Of a stretch of DNA of 64,000 nucleotides, positions 33,642 to 46,244 are shown in pieces. The position numbers and the translations under genes are program-made. This DNA comes from Ceratotherium simum simum (lineage: Eukaryota > Chordata > Mammalia > Perissodactyla > Rhinocerotidae): assembly GCF_000283155.1 (NCBI RefSeq), contig NW_004454207.1, positions 10,164,354-10,228,353 of the forward strand, read 5' to 3'. The notes under the pieces were generated by a model. It worked only from the letters and a program-made list of their open reading frames with translations, was not told the DNA's origin and did no database searches. Every line of letters starts with the position of its first letter. The first letter of the stretch is position 1.

Positions 33642-34330
33642 CCCGCGATGCAGAGGGCGAGGCGGCCCTGGGGCGCAGGGTCCCGGCGCGCAGGAGGGAA
33701 GGGGCGCCCGCCGCGGCCGAGCCCGCCATCGGGGCTTCCGCCGGCCGATCGTGGTGTGGCGGGGGTCCTCCGGGGCTGGCAGGGGCTCGGGATCCCAGTC
33801 TCCTATTGTCTCCAGCCGATGGCTCCCCCGCCGGAGAGGGGCGCGAGGAGCGCGGGGGCGGCCGGCGCGACCCGATAGGAGGCTGGAAGCCGGGCGGCGA
33901 AATCCCGGCGCATCTTGCCGGCTCCTCGCTCCCCTCGGCGCCCCCAGGCCCGGAGGACGTGGCGACCCTTGTCTCTCTCCTCAGGGAGGAGCCCCCAGGG
34001 ACCTGCTCCGCTGGTCGCCTCTTCCCGGGTCCCTTTGTTCCTGAGAAACCTGACGCCCCCTCGGCGGCCGCCCTTGCCAGGTGCCTTTTCCAGCGCTAAC
34101 TCTCCCGCAACTTTTAAGCCCACATAATGGGGTCAGGACGCGGCCGCCCGGGTTTGGATACGGGGAGCTCCCCCTCTCCCCCAGGTTGAGCTGAGGATGC
34201 TTGGGGGATGCGCTACTTTGAGGAGAGGAAAACATGCTTCCTCTGGGACAGCCTCCGCACTGGTATCCGTGGGCTCCCTCCTGCGCATCCCCCCGCGTCC
34301 TTTGCCTCCTCCTCTTTCGGCGGGTTGAGG

Positions 34331-37300
34331 CTTTGGACCTCACGGCTTTTTATTGGGGCTCCACGCCAGGTGTAAGGTGATGCGCATTCAAGCGCCCCCT
34401 CATTTCATCCATCTTGAAGGCTCTCCCCTTTTTTTCTCTGGCAATTTGTAATAACCATACTTATCGACACTCGCCCTCCTAGTCGCAAACAGGGGCTTTT
34501 TCTCTAGTCCTTGGGCTTTCCTGCCTCACTATCTCCCTCTGTTGTCTGAATTAAGGGGCTTGTAGGGGAGCCCCCTCTCCACTACCACTGCCCTCCCCAT
34601 CCCCAGGATTCCTAAGATTTTGGGAATGCCGATGGGATGGAATAAAAGGTTCCTGGCCACACGGGAAATGTTAGAGCTTTGCTCGTGGTTATTTCTAGGC
34701 ACCAACTCTAGGTAGATTAGTCAGGGACCAAAGGCTTATCATTTGTGAAAATGCCGGTTCCGAAGATGAGGGAGCCCCTTCTTAGGCTTTGCTTAGCAGA
34801 CAGACTTTCTAAGCTCCAGGTACTTTAGAAAAGGTGGGGTGATTGGAAGTGATTGAGAATGACAGGAAGAAACTCAGTTTTTTTTTCCTTTTTCCCCGAA
34901 CCTTTTCGGCCTCTTGCTTATTCTTGTGAATTTTCCTTTATCTATTTGCTTTCCTTTTATTCCCTTACTTGCTCCTTTATTCTTCATTTACTTCGTTTTT
35001 CTTTTCTAATATGTGGAAAGTGCTTTGTAAGTGCAAAGCACAGTACAAATGAGAGTGTATTGAATTAAATCGCATTCATTATTTATCGACTGCCCCCCCT
35101 GTGTGCGGTACATTGTGCTAAGGTGCCATGGGTGCCATGACTAAGACAAAGTCCTGCGGTGGATCGTCTTTTCTTTTTCTTCTTCTCTTTTCATGTTTGC
35201 TATTGAAATTCAAGTTTCCTAGATTCCCACCAATTTCCCCCCTTGGATTGTCAGTAGACAAACATCTGTCTTCTCTGTTTCTCAGTCATGGAAGAAAGAG
35301 CCAGGGTATATGCAAGAAGCAAGAATGCTCAATTAAAACCCTTTCTTTGAATTTGCCTAAAAGGTTACTTTAGTTCGAGTCTGTTACTGAAATGCTCAAA
35401 GAAAAGCTGTCTTTGCTCAATGGGCGTCGAATTACCTTCAGAGACTACCTCTCACAGATTCCCGTGATGCTTGTAGTGAGTGCTGCATGCTCCATCTTCT
35501 TCACCTCCCACCCTCCCAGTACATTCTTGCAGTTTCTCCCCTTTCTACAGTTTAGGTCCACTGAAGCAAGTAGAATATATGATCCACATATTCTGACACA
35601 CTTTATCAGTTTTCCAGTACACTAGTCCTTTAAAAATCTCTCCAGCCTAAAATGTAGCTTCTTTGAAGTTGGGCTAACATCGTTAGCTGTGATTTTAAAT
35701 GATTGTTATATTTAAGTTGAATAACTTATTTTCATACCTGTTGGTGACGCATTTTAGAGCTGTTTGAAAAGATCAGTGAGGTAGCCAAGATAGAATTTGT
35801 GTGTCTTTGTACACATTAGACTGGAAGAGAATAACTGATGTCATTATCTGTGTACTTCAAATCCAAAACTGCTAACTGCTGAAATTTCCATAATCTTCAT
35901 ATAAACTTGATTTGAGATATTATCAGAAAATAAGATTTAAAAAAATAATTGGATGAAACGAACGTTTCCTCAACTTGTAACTTAACTACTGCTACCTTAA
36001 TTAATTTTTCCCCTCCCTACCCTTTTCCCCAAATAAACTTTACAAAACCCATTTAAAAAATAGTTTTCACCTTTTCCTCAGATTCAGAAATGTTTAAAAG
36101 TCAGCTAATTTAGGCTGTAGCTTTGAAATGGCTAAACCTCAGTTAGCGTTGTATAATGCATAGTGTTATAAAGGCAGTACCAAAGAATGAACAGGACTTT
36201 TGAACAACTGCAGCATTGTGGGAGTTTTTCAAAGCATGCTCCTAATGTGAGTTTCATCATCTTTAACATTTAAAGCAGACAGCATATATTTTCAGCTAGT
36301 CACAATCATAAATAGTTATAACTCTATTTAGTAAGGTACATGCTTTATGCTCTTTCTAGGGTATTTTTCTCTTCGCCAAACAGAAAAGAAACCATTAAGC
36401 ATGTAAGAATAGCATGGCCGTATATTTATGCTTCTAGACAATTTTTAGAAGTGGTATAGAAACTCAGTCAGCAGAAAGGGTTATGAAGGAAAAAAAACCC
36501 AGGCTGACAAGATTATTAAGCTTTGGTAGCACATATTCGATATTATTTATGGAGAACCATTTATACATTGCAATTCATTTTGATCTATTTTTTATTAAAA
36601 TATATTTGAAGGAGACACAATTACATTTATATGTTAATTATTGGTAAAGATATAAGGAAATACTTGCAGTTTTTTTTTTGCTCACCCTCCCCACTCCACT
36701 ATTTGTAAAATCCAATACTCACTGAATTTTCGATAAAATTTGATGTGACACAGTGTCAATGTTAGTTCCAGTAAATATATGAACTCCTCATGAGTCAGTA
36801 AAATAAGCAGTTATATCCCAGATTATCTTGATAGTACTTCAGGCTATTTGGAAATATCTTATAGACCTTCAAAAATAATTTTAAAAAGTAATTTTATAAA
36901 AATATTTTTTGAGAAAATCAAATACTGATCATTTAGCATTTGAAACTAACCTTTTTCAATTGGAAATTGCTTTCAGTCCTCTTGTAGTTTTGACAGAATT
37001 TTAAAACATAAACCTTTTTACAGTAAAGAAAACCAAAGCAATTACTGGAAAAAGGTATAGGTAGAAAAGTAGGCCAATAACTGTTTCTAATTTTTGCTCA
37101 GTCTATTACTCTAAAATATGTTATTTCTCAGCTCTTATCTGTTCACTTGCAGGGCCTGGAAATACTTCATAATCTGCAGTTGTTTGAGTCTACTTTTTTG
37201 TCCACTGAAAGATAGCAAAAACCTCTGAACACTTTAGGGCCTCTATTATTAATTTTATTATTAATTTTCCTTCTCCATGTCACACCCAATAATTCCAGTT

Positions 37301-39964
37301 TTCTTCTCACAGCTTTTCCAAGTTTGAAGCTCTTTCAAAATATCCACATGACTAAGATAACGTTATTTTCCAGTACCAGCTCCCTTCATGACATTTTTCC
37401 AGTGATCTTTAATCCCTTTCTGGATCAAATAAAATGGAATATTGTTTTCAGAATCCACCAACAGGCCCCACTTTGCTGGTCTTCTCTTATGGTCTCTGTG
37501 ACTTAGCTCCGTCCACTCTTATATTATTATGATTCCTAAAATACTCTAAATTTTTAAGATAGCCCCTTCTCAAACCATCCCACAACTAACTGCTCTGCTT
37601 TTTCCTGTTTACTGTAAATGATTTTCTTTAAGAAGCATTCACTGACTTCTAATTTCTGTCCTGATGACTCAGCCATCTTGAGGATAGAAAATGAAATACA
37701 TTATTTTAAGTATAAAAAACAAAGATAAAACCAACGTTTTGCATACAGCCCTACAAAAGAAGAAAGTGCAGTGATGAAATAAGATCTATTTAGTATAAAA
37801 GTTAAAGACTGTGAAGGAGTAAGTATCTGATAATGTAAAGAAGTTTTGACAGGTACAATGCTCTTCAGTAATTTGTTCCCCCTCATAGGACCCAGAGCTG
37901 AGATTGAAATTTATCTTAATTAGATGAAGGAAAATGTCAAAATTTTGAGTTGAACTGTCTTGAAAGAGAGAGACTGGATATAATTTTCTGGCAGAACTTG
38001 AGAAGTATACACTAAAGGAAAAAAAAATGTGTTAAACTTAAATGATTAAATTGGTCCTAAATTTTTGAAAATTTAATTTTTTTTCCTCAATTGCAATGTG
38101 ACTAGATAATCACCAACAATCATCTACTTTGGATTTGACATTTTTAAAACAAGAATTCTTGTCATTTTACACAAAGAAGAAATTTACCTTTTCGATATTT
38201 AGAGATATTTAGATGTTCACAAGAAACGTCATTTTATTTATAGTGTCATTAGTGTTTTCTCCTTAATATGACACTCATGATTTAGTGCAGATTAGGAAAA
38301 AAGAGTATATTTATGTAGATGTATTCTGGTCCTTAGATATTATTTACTCAGTAGTACTTCTGCATGGAAGGTGCTTTAATGGATTGTTTTAAGTAAATTA
38401 TTCTCTCCTTTGGGGAAATTAGCCTCTGTAAGGGATGGCAGTGACATTGACAAACCTATACCAAGACAGAGACAGGTACCAACTAGTATATTTGGTAAAT
38501 TTTTTAAAAATTTGCACTATGTATACAAGCACGAATGGAAAAGAGATGATGATGATTTTAGTAAGTCAGGAAGTAATCCATGGGGAAGGTAGGGTTTTAG
38601 CAACTGTTTAAGCAATTTATTTAATTAAGGCATATTCTAAAAGGGATGTATTCTAAATGTAGAGGCACAGCAAGAGACTCTAGGGTTGAGATGGGATGAT
38701 TAACCAGAAGGATTGTGTCTAGGTTTGTCTGGTTGAAGGAGCGAGGTGGGCAGTAGAGGGAAAGTGAGGGAGGAGCCGTGAGTAGGTGGCACAAAAGTAC
38801 AAGAACAAATCTGCATTTCACAAAGACAATAAAACTCTCATCATGTCCTGAGTTTAAATAAATACCACATTATAAAACTTTGCCTGCCAAAAATAAGCCC
38901 ACAAAGAATGTGTATTGAATTGGTACAGCTGTTTCAAATCTGTTTCTCAGGAATAATTTGGAAATAATGTTAAAATGAGTTATTTTGAAGTTTAATTACA
39001 TCATTAACATTATGTTGTTGGATATTTAGAATTTTACTGATCCAAGTTCTTATATGAAGAATGAAGATAGGGTTTTAAATATTGATGTTGTTCTTAAAGC
39101 GATGATGAATTATCATTTTCATTTATAGCAGTGTGACCTCGGATTAGGACTTAATTTGTTCTTAATGACTTTTAGCTTTCTAAATGACTTCGCCACAGCA
39201 CCTCACACATAAGGCTTATTGTGAAAGATGAAGGATTAGCTTCCATAAAGGGTACTAGAAGGATGGATCATCTGTACTAATTTAAAAGAGGGAGGGGGAA
39301 GGGAGGGTAAGTAATTAGAAAAAAAAATGGAGTCTAAAGCTTTTTATTTTTTATAACTTTGTCATGGTTTAGTGTCTGGCTAAAGAACAGCAAATATAGT
39401 CTTCAATACGGGATCATTGTGTTGAGTAAGATTCAGTGAGTGAATTCCCAGTTTTCATGCATAGCGTAGGCCTCTGCTCCCCACAATGGTTCATTTCTGT
39501 GGTTGTGGAAGCCAAATAATCAGAAGAAGCTGAAGAGTTAATTTTTGCTAAGTATTTTAGAACATTATTTTTATATTAATACCAACAAAGATACTATGTT
39601 CATGGGGTAGAAAGCAAAATTGGCATAATTTTTAAGATGAGATGAGAGGCTTAACAGAAATTTTAGGCTTGCAGCAGGCTGTTGAAAGCTGCATTTCCCA
39701 GACCTCCCAGGGTTATGAGTACACTCCGTTCAGCAATTACAGATACATCAGTGGAAAAGTTTGAGAAGTGGTGGTTGTGTTTAGAAAAGGTAAAATTAAT
39801 GTACTCTGCTTCCTCTATTTCTCCTATTGCAAGCGACAGTTGTTATCTTTTCAATCAAGGTCATGATAATTATAGCATCTTCCTTTTGTTTGTTTGTTTG
39901 ATCCATAAACCTATAATCAGGATGGACTGCTTGACAGTGATTCTCATCTGATCCTATCCTTTCA
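34331..39964. other. Intronic DNA with few repeats
   Basis: About 5.6 kb without an ERE, L1 or LTR that I can recognise. A short L2/MIR-like piece may lie at 35070-35160 ('gtacattgtgctaaggtgcc'). The 60-codon frame at 38410-38592 has no ATG at its annotated beginning and no recognisable domain. The low repeat load next to the promoter may reflect constraint, but no conservation data are available. Confidence 0.5.
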
Positions 39965-40450
39965 CTTCTCACCCCCACCAACTTAAAAAATTTAATGGCT
40001 TCTCACTGTTTTTAGGATAAAGATCAAAGTCCTTAAAATGGCCTTTAAGACCCTTCAAGGTTTGGCTGTTGCCTGTGAGGTAAGCCTCATTCCTAGCACT
40101 AGCTGCACTGGCCTTCATTCAGTCCTGTTTGCCTGGCACTGGACCTTTACGCTTAACGTGTTCTCCTGCGCCACTTTGCTTCACCCAGTTAAGTCCTACT
40201 CGTCCTCCCGATCTCAAGCCTCCTCTCCGCCTCAGAAGAGCCTTCCTGTTTCCCCAAATCACATCAGATCCTCAGCTCTCCTGGTACCATGTATATTTTC
40301 TTTGTCCCATTTGCCGGTTTTATTTTTACGTTAATTTGTATGGTTATTTGATGAGGGCAGAGACCCCATCTTTTTTGCATAACAATACATACGAAAGTGT
40401 CTGGTGAAAAGTAGGCACTCAGGAAATATTTGTTGAGTGAAAGAATAAAT
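39965..40450 (+). repeat. L2 LINE 3' part, sense
   Basis: Typical L2 order: 'aatggcttctcactgttttt', 'ttaaaatggcctttaagacc', 'cttcaaggtttggctgttgc', 'gatgagggcagagaccccat' and the end 'ggaaatatttgttgagtgaa'. The 98-codon frame at 40038-40334 belongs to it. Confidence 0.88.
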
Positions 40451-42058
40451 ACAGTTATTCACAGATTACTGGTCTGTCAGCAAATCTGCTTTCCTAAATG
40501 ACGATGCACATAAAGTCCCTTATAATGCTCTAATGGCTACCTCAGTGCCAAGTTGTATATTGTGTGCCAGAATACAGTGGAAGTGAGGTTGCTTTATCCG
40601 TTTTTCATAGTTGTGTTGCTCTAGCCAATTCAGTGACCTAAATCATGGTTTAGATTAATTTTGTTAAGAAATATTAATAATTTCAATGAATGCAGAGAAG
40701 CTTGTTTTATGGCGTATTGAGGGCTAGATAATGATCAAATATTATTTGCTGATGTCACTTTATAGGCTAACACAATAGGCAAACGTTGCTTTAAAAATTA
40801 AAACATCCTTTTTCTTAAGCATTTATTTTCTTTCATTTAAATTTTCTAATTGTTTCTTCATTTTGGTGTTTTTAAAAGAACTCTGTATTTTGAAATGCAT
40901 GGTAGAGTGAAATTGATAAAATGCCTTAAGTTTGTCTTCTTAAAAGTAAAAAAAAAATAAAGCTCATATAAGAAATTAAAATGTATTTTTCTGTTGTGAG
41001 AAGAAAATATTCTTTATTTGTTAATTTGGAGGATAAAATGGAAAAATAGCACTTTAGCTTTATGTGAACCATTATCTTCTTTATTATATTTAATGTTGAA
41101 TTTACATTTTTATTAATGGGAATAAAATTAAGATGTTTAAAGATGCATCTTAAATCAGCTTTTCTTATATAATTTTTCATCCCTCCCTCTGATTTTGAAA
41201 AATGAATCTTAATTTTTTAAACTAAATATAAATTTATTTAGATTAATTTTTGAAGGGCACTCATTAAGAACCTAAATACAGAGATATTGTAAAGAGTAAC
41301 TTGTTGAATACAGGTGTCTCCTGCAATTTTTTGTGAATTACATGCTACTAGATAATCACTAGTAGGCAAGTTATAGAGGTTTTTCTAATAAAGCATGCCC
41401 TTTCCCCCAAATTTAGAATGTTTAAAATATAAATCAGAATAAGTGAAATTTTTAAGAACTTCATATAGGTATTCTGATCTGTTAACTCTTAATAAAACAA
41501 CACCTTCAGGCTTAAATGTTCTAGCTAGTACTGAAAAACAATGGGTTGCAATTTTGTGCCCTGATTTGAATTACAAATAACTATTGAACATGATAGAATT
41601 TTTTAAACTTTAAAGATGTATTTAATTTCTTATTCAATTTCAATTTAAATTACAATCATTAATTCTAATAGAACTTTTCATTATTGTTAATCTTACTCTT
41701 GGAATTTCAGGAAAGGAAGAGTAGTGGGTATTTGCATAAAATAATTGAATTTTAGATTTTACTAAAGTACAATAACTGCTGTTTTAGTTTTCTGTGTTCA
41801 TCTATTGAATATTTTGTCACAACATAAAATTGTTTTAAAAACCAAGATTTGTTAAATAAACCAAAACTTACAATGGCATTAATGTACTATAGTTTGCCAC
41901 GATAAAAACATTATTACATAACTAATATCAAGTATTGCACACTTGTCTGTTTTATATTTACTTGACATTAATGTTCTTGGAAATTAGTCTTTTTAGGTAG
42001 CTTGGATTGTCTTCTGATAAGATGATAGATAAGAAGAAACCACATTGTTAGTTGCTTT
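40451..42058. other. Intronic AT-rich DNA, no feature recognised
   Basis: Very AT-rich, with no supportable repeat or exon. Confidence 0.5.
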
Positions 42059-42072
42059 TAAAGTGTTGCCCG
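42059..42072. repeat. Target-site duplication, left copy
   Basis: TAAAGTGTTGCCCG is repeated exactly at 42586-42599, 14 bp, and brackets the rearranged L1 insertion. Confidence 0.95.
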
Positions 42073-42585
42073 TCTGGTAACCACCAATCCAATCTCTGTC
42101 CCTATGTGTTTGTTTATTGTTGTTATTATCTACTACTTAATGAAGGAAATCATACGGTATTTGACCTTCTCCCTCTGACTTATTTCACTTTGCATTATAC
42201 CCTCAATGTCCATCCATGTTGTCACAAATGGCTGGAGGTTACCAGAGGGGAAGGGGGGAGGGAGGAGGGTGAAAGGGATAATTCGGTACATGTGTGTGGT
42301 GATGGGTTGTAATTAGTATTTTGGTGGTGAACATGATGTAGTCCATGCAGAAATAGAAGTACAATGATGTACACCTGAAATTTTTACAATGTTATAAACC
42401 AACGTTACCGCAATAAACAAAAAATTAAAAAAAAAAAATAAAAAAAAAATAACAAGTCAGCAGAGCAGTAACTACATCACTCTGCCTGGATTGGAAAAGA
42501 GAGAGAGAGAGATTATGAATTATTCATAGGAGGATTAAAAAAATTCTTCAAAAAATTTGCCAAATGTAAAAAAAAAAAAAATAAA
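42073..42585 (+). mobile_element. Twin-primed (5'-inverted) L1 insertion with candidate 3' transduction
   Basis: The insert between the 14-bp duplications has three parts. 42073-42230 is the L1 end region in reverse orientation (it opens with TCTGGTAACC, the complement of GGTTACCAGA). 42231-42450 is the L1 3'UTR in sense orientation, beginning with the same GGTTACCAG text and ending in an interrupted A-run. 42451-42567 is about 117 bp of unrelated sequence with a GA repeat, followed by a second A-tail at 42568-42585. An ATTAAA hexamer at 42534-42539 lies about 29 bases before the second tail. This fits readthrough past the L1's own poly(A) site to a downstream one. The L1 part is close to the truncated copy at 19453-19738. 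Confidence 0.9.
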
Positions 42586-42599
42586 TAAAGTGTTGCCCG
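42586..42599. repeat. Target-site duplication, right copy
   Basis: Exact match to 42059-42072, following the second A-tail. Confidence 0.94.
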
Positions 42600-43894
42600 G
42601 AATCCTTTTGTTTGTTTGAACTTTTTATTTTGTTTCAGCTACTTCTGCTATTTTTAAAATGGGCTTGCAACGTGTTTTTTGAAGGAATACCTACAACAAG
42701 TCAATGGAAGCCTGGCTTAGATCCTGGATTTTACTTTTTTCAACTTGTTTATGAAAGATTATGAAAGAATCTATTTTCTAGCAAGTTGTTAGACTTGTAA
42801 TTTATTAATAAAAACCTTTGAAATACTATAGCCTTAAGCAATTATGCTGAATGATTAATTTTAACATTGAATTCTTTTTATAATTTTGGTGTGTTTTGTA
42901 TGTATATATGGGATTTTATTTCATATACTTTTTTTGTTCAACCATCCACCTTATTTTCAAAATGTTTCATAGTCCTGGGGACTTGTGATTTTTTTTTTTC
43001 CCCTGGCTGAGCAGAAAATTTAGATTTTAATTTTGCATAATTCATTTATGTTTTGGCTTTCAAAACAAGCCACTGGGCTATTAAAGACGTAAAAGAGAAA
43101 GTGTTTTAGAGTTTTTCTAGTGGTGCTCAAAACAGACATGTAGTCAGTCCACTTGCTTGTTTTCCTCCCCGCCTGCCGGAGCCTATGTGGAAACCAAGTT
43201 CATTGTGGTGTAGAGCCAACATGGATGGCAGGGTTACTTGTTCCTTCCCCATTTTCCTCCGTATTGGTGCCATGGTGAGTTTTGTGGCAGTCTCTGTTGG
43301 TGCCAAAGTTGCATTCAATCAATGGCACAGTGTTTCCTTATCTAGAAGGCTGCTCCCTTGCCTTCTAGCTGTCGGACCAGAGGCTGTCAGTTTGATGTTG
43401 TATTGTCACATGCAAAGAAGCTCATTCCGTGGAATATTTAGGGCTAGATAATTTATGTTTCTAATCCTTAGACATAATGCTTTAAATATATTTATGGTAA
43501 AAGCATGTTAATTCAGATCCTTTTTATTTGGAATTTGTGATAATTTCAGTAGACTACTGTTGAAGTTTACTTTTAATATGTGAAGGAAGGGTTTGCTGAT
43601 CAATCTAATAATGTAAACAGATTGGAAAGAAATTGACCCAAGAGGATACAGTGTTTTTAAGTACCGTACTTTGCTGGGAGCCATTTCCATACTGAAAATA
43701 TGCTAGCTAGAAATGAGTTGTGTTTTCAGTTAGGACTTCTGCATACTTGGAATCATGGTTTTTGATTTTTTTGGAATACTTTTGCAAACATTCTATAATA
43801 CAACTTGGTTTGGACCCTCATTCACCCAAGTTAGAAAGGTCTCATGCACTTCACATCTATTCTTACTAGTAATCCTTAAAAGTGAGATAAGAGA
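42600..43894. other. Intronic DNA, one GC-richer block
   Basis: Mostly AT-rich. 43130-43430 is more GC-rich and low in repeats, with short frames on both strands (63 and 88 codons) that match no protein I know. It could be a conserved non-coding element, but there is no direct evidence. Confidence 0.4.
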
Positions 43895-43985
43895 CAGTTA
43901 TGAACACCCTTTTACAGGTAAGGTACAGAGAAGTTGAGCAGCTCGACAGAGATTGTACAGCTGTTCAATGATGAAATTAGGTTGG
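43895..43985 (-). repeat. MIR-like fragment, antisense (short)
   Basis: The text 'cttttacaggtaaggtacag' followed by 'ttgtacagctgttcaatgat' resembles the antisense MIR core. It is short and diverged. Confidence 0.5.
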
Positions 43986-44119
43986 ACATCAGCTCTTTTT
44001 TTTCCCCCTACTGGATTGGATTTACACTTTCGTGGGTGAAAGACACAGTTCAGGTTTGCACATAATTATCTTTGGATGTGACTTTTAAAAAATTTCTTGA
44101 ATTTTCTATCCTTCAAAAA

Positions 44120-44345
44120 TTGGCACCATATAGTATATAGTAAAGAGTAGTTTGGAATCAGATGCCTGGGTTAGTTATATCCAGGCTCCATTACTTCCTA
44201 GCTGTGTGATCTTAATGAGGGAATTTAAGTTACTTGCTAGGTTTTCTCATTTTTGTAAAATAAGGGTAATAATATTACCTACCTCATAGGGTTGTGGTAT
44301 GCTTAAAATGATATCTAGTACAGTGTAAGTGCATGATAAATGTTA
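44120..44345 (+). repeat. MIR SINE relic, sense
   Basis: MIR order is clear: 'tttggaatcagatgcctggg', 'cttcctagctgtgtgatctt', 'ttctcatttttgtaaaataa', 'attacctacctcatagggtt' and 'agtgcatgataaatgttagc'. Confidence 0.9.
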
Positions 44346-44394
44346 GCTTTTTTTCTTTTAAGGAAGAGGTTGCATTCTTTTGACAGTCTTCAGA

Positions 44395-44590
44395 GGCAGA
44401 ACTAATAATAGATCATATTTATTGACTGCTTACTACATATCAGGTACTGTACTGGGTGCTTTCCCTGCATTATCTTATGCCTATCCTAGCCCTGAAATGT
44501 TGAAACTATCCCTATTTTACAGATGAAGAAACTTTTGCTTAGAAGCATTGAATGACTTGTCCTATATACCCAAATATTTATTGAGCAAGT
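44395..44590 (-). repeat. MIR-like relic, antisense
   Basis: 'tatttattgactgcttacta', 'ggtactgtactgggtgcttt', 'tattttacagatgaagaaac' matches MIR/MIR3 antisense order. It lies just after the sense MIR at 44120-44345, giving a head-to-head pair of old SINEs. Confidence 0.75.
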
Positions 44591-46014
44591 GTTCAAGAAA
44601 TATTTTGAAGAATGAATAAATGTAAAGTAGAACAAGCAGAATTTAAATAGATTTCTAACTGGTTCCAAAATGTATAATATTTCTACTTTGCCTTTCTACC
44701 AGAAGTAGATGTGACATGAAAAGAATCCTGGGAATGCTTTCCAAGATGTGAATGTCCTCTCCATCAGACCTACCTGCTCTCTCTCTAGTGTGTGGTAAGG
44801 TGGGATATGGTACTTGAGTCCTTTTGGCCTCTAGAGAGGTGTGTGTGTGTCTGTGTGTGTGTTTGTGGTGAAGAGTTTCCATTCAGAATAGGACTTAAGC
44901 CAGGGACAAAGATGCCACATATAACCGTAGTCTTGGTGACATCTTTCTTATTTTGATGTGAACCCCAGGAATTTGATGTTCTCCTCTGCTGAGTCTAGAC
45001 CTAGACAAAAGATCTACTTTAGGCTACTGCTACTGCCAACCCAGTGTTGAGATGTTTTGTTCTCAAAGGATTGTTAATAAAAGTACAGGGTGCCTGATAA
45101 TAGATGTTCTTAAGCAGCTTTACATTTTACTGGAAATAATGGCCTCTGTTATATTTTGTTGTTCAGATTTACTTAGCAGTGGTTAGCATTATCTGAATTT
45201 CATTAGTGTTTCTTTGAACAGCAGACTTTATTCAGTACATTCTTATAGCTTTGAAACCTTTATCTACCTGCTAAATGGTAATCGTTGCCCCAAAATTGTT
45301 TTGTTTGGAAACTCTTTTATCATAGACTAAATTCTAATATGATGTGATAGCATAGTGAGTCACAAAAGAATCTTAAGTGCTAGAGAAAATTTAATTGTAA
45401 TCAGTCAAAAAACCATGGTGAGATCAGTGCAAAAGAGTGGCCAAGTTGAGCTAGAGAAGTTTGATCAGTTGAGTACTTGTAAAAATGGTAATGAAAGGTA
45501 CAATTCCGTCCACGTTATATTTTGAAATGATACACATGGTTTTGCATGTGTATCTAAAAATATATATTCTAGCATGTATTTAGGAACTTAAAGTAGGATT
45601 TGTTCAGAATAAAAACAAAGAAAATATTTTCTGTTTCTCCTTATTTTCGTTTAATAGAATTGAGGTGAGTTTGCTTTAGACTGGAAGTTTTAAAATAAGT
45701 CAAAACAACTTAAATTGTTCTTTGCTTGTGGAGAGAACGATTTGAAGTCTCTCACTTTTTATGAAAGCTACCACAATACCCAGGAGAATAGACATTATTA
45801 AAAAAAAACAACTGTGAACTGTGGTGATTACCAACTATTTTGAAGTTGCCTTAGCATTGTCCATTTGATTATGTAAAGTACTTTTTCTCTCCTAAAGTGC
45901 TCATTATCTTTTACAATCCATATGAATTAAAATTAATTTTGGGGATGTTTTTGAGAATTTCATCACTTTCCTTGAAATAGTTGTTAACATCCTTGTTAAT
46001 AAGTGGTATGGTAA
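44591..46014. other. Intronic DNA, no feature except a GT repeat
   Basis: A (GT)n-rich run lies at about 44837-44868. The rest is AT-rich and unclassified. Confidence 0.5.
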
Positions 46015-46030
46015 GAGACAGACTTTTAAA

Positions 46031-46228
46031 GATTTTATTTATTTATTTTTCCCCCAAAGCCCCAGTACATAGTTGTCTGTCATAGCTGCACATCCTTCTA
46101 GCTGCTGCATGTGGGACGCGGCCTCAGCATGGCCGGAGGAGCGGTGCCTCGGCGCGCACCCGGGATCCGAACCCGGGCCGCCCGCAGCGGAGCGCACGCA
46201 CCCAACCGCTAAGCCACGGGGCCGGCCC
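46031..46228 (-). mobile_element. ERE-type SINE, antisense, short subtype
   Basis: An exact 16-bp duplication, GAGACAGACTTTTAAA, flanks it at 46015-46030 and 46229-46244. On the minus strand it starts 'gggccggccccgtggcttag' and is CpG-rich with a B-box 'ggttcggatcccgggtgcgc', then ends with the T/A tail. Its retained CpGs suggest it is one of the younger copies in the window. It is the same subtype as 12286-12512. Confidence 0.96.
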
Positions 46229-46244
46229 GAGACAGACTTTTAAA

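Larger units (their letters stand above)
32285..34330 (+). promoter_or_regulatory. CNKSR2: CpG island / CNKSR2 promoter region
   Basis: GC content and CpG density rise abruptly from about 32285 and fall after about 34330. For example, 32461-32520 alone has about eight CpGs in 60 bases, whereas the flanks have almost none. GC-box-like GGGCGG cores occur (for example near 32441-32447 and 32713-32718), and no convincing TATA box was seen. The island surrounds the first coding exon, as at many brain and housekeeping promoters. The 260-N gap in the middle (32806-33065) may hide the transcription start. Long open frames on both strands here, including ones crossing the gap, result from the GC-rich composition. 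Confidence 0.88.

Noticed and set aside
33416..34099. 227-codon plus frame containing the CNKSR2 start
   Set aside because: It begins at TTG and reads through the splice donor at 33636 into the intron. Only 33572-33635 is coding.
36518..36545. U6 snRNA-like 'gctttggtagcacatat'
   Set aside because: Only the first 20 or so bases resemble U6; the rest of the RNA is absent.
38410..38592. 60-codon frame as a possible CNKSR2 alternative exon
   Set aside because: No ATG at its start, no recognised domain, no similarity to the known next residues of the SAM domain.
44837..44868. GT dinucleotide run as a special structure
   Set aside because: Ordinary interrupted microsatellite.
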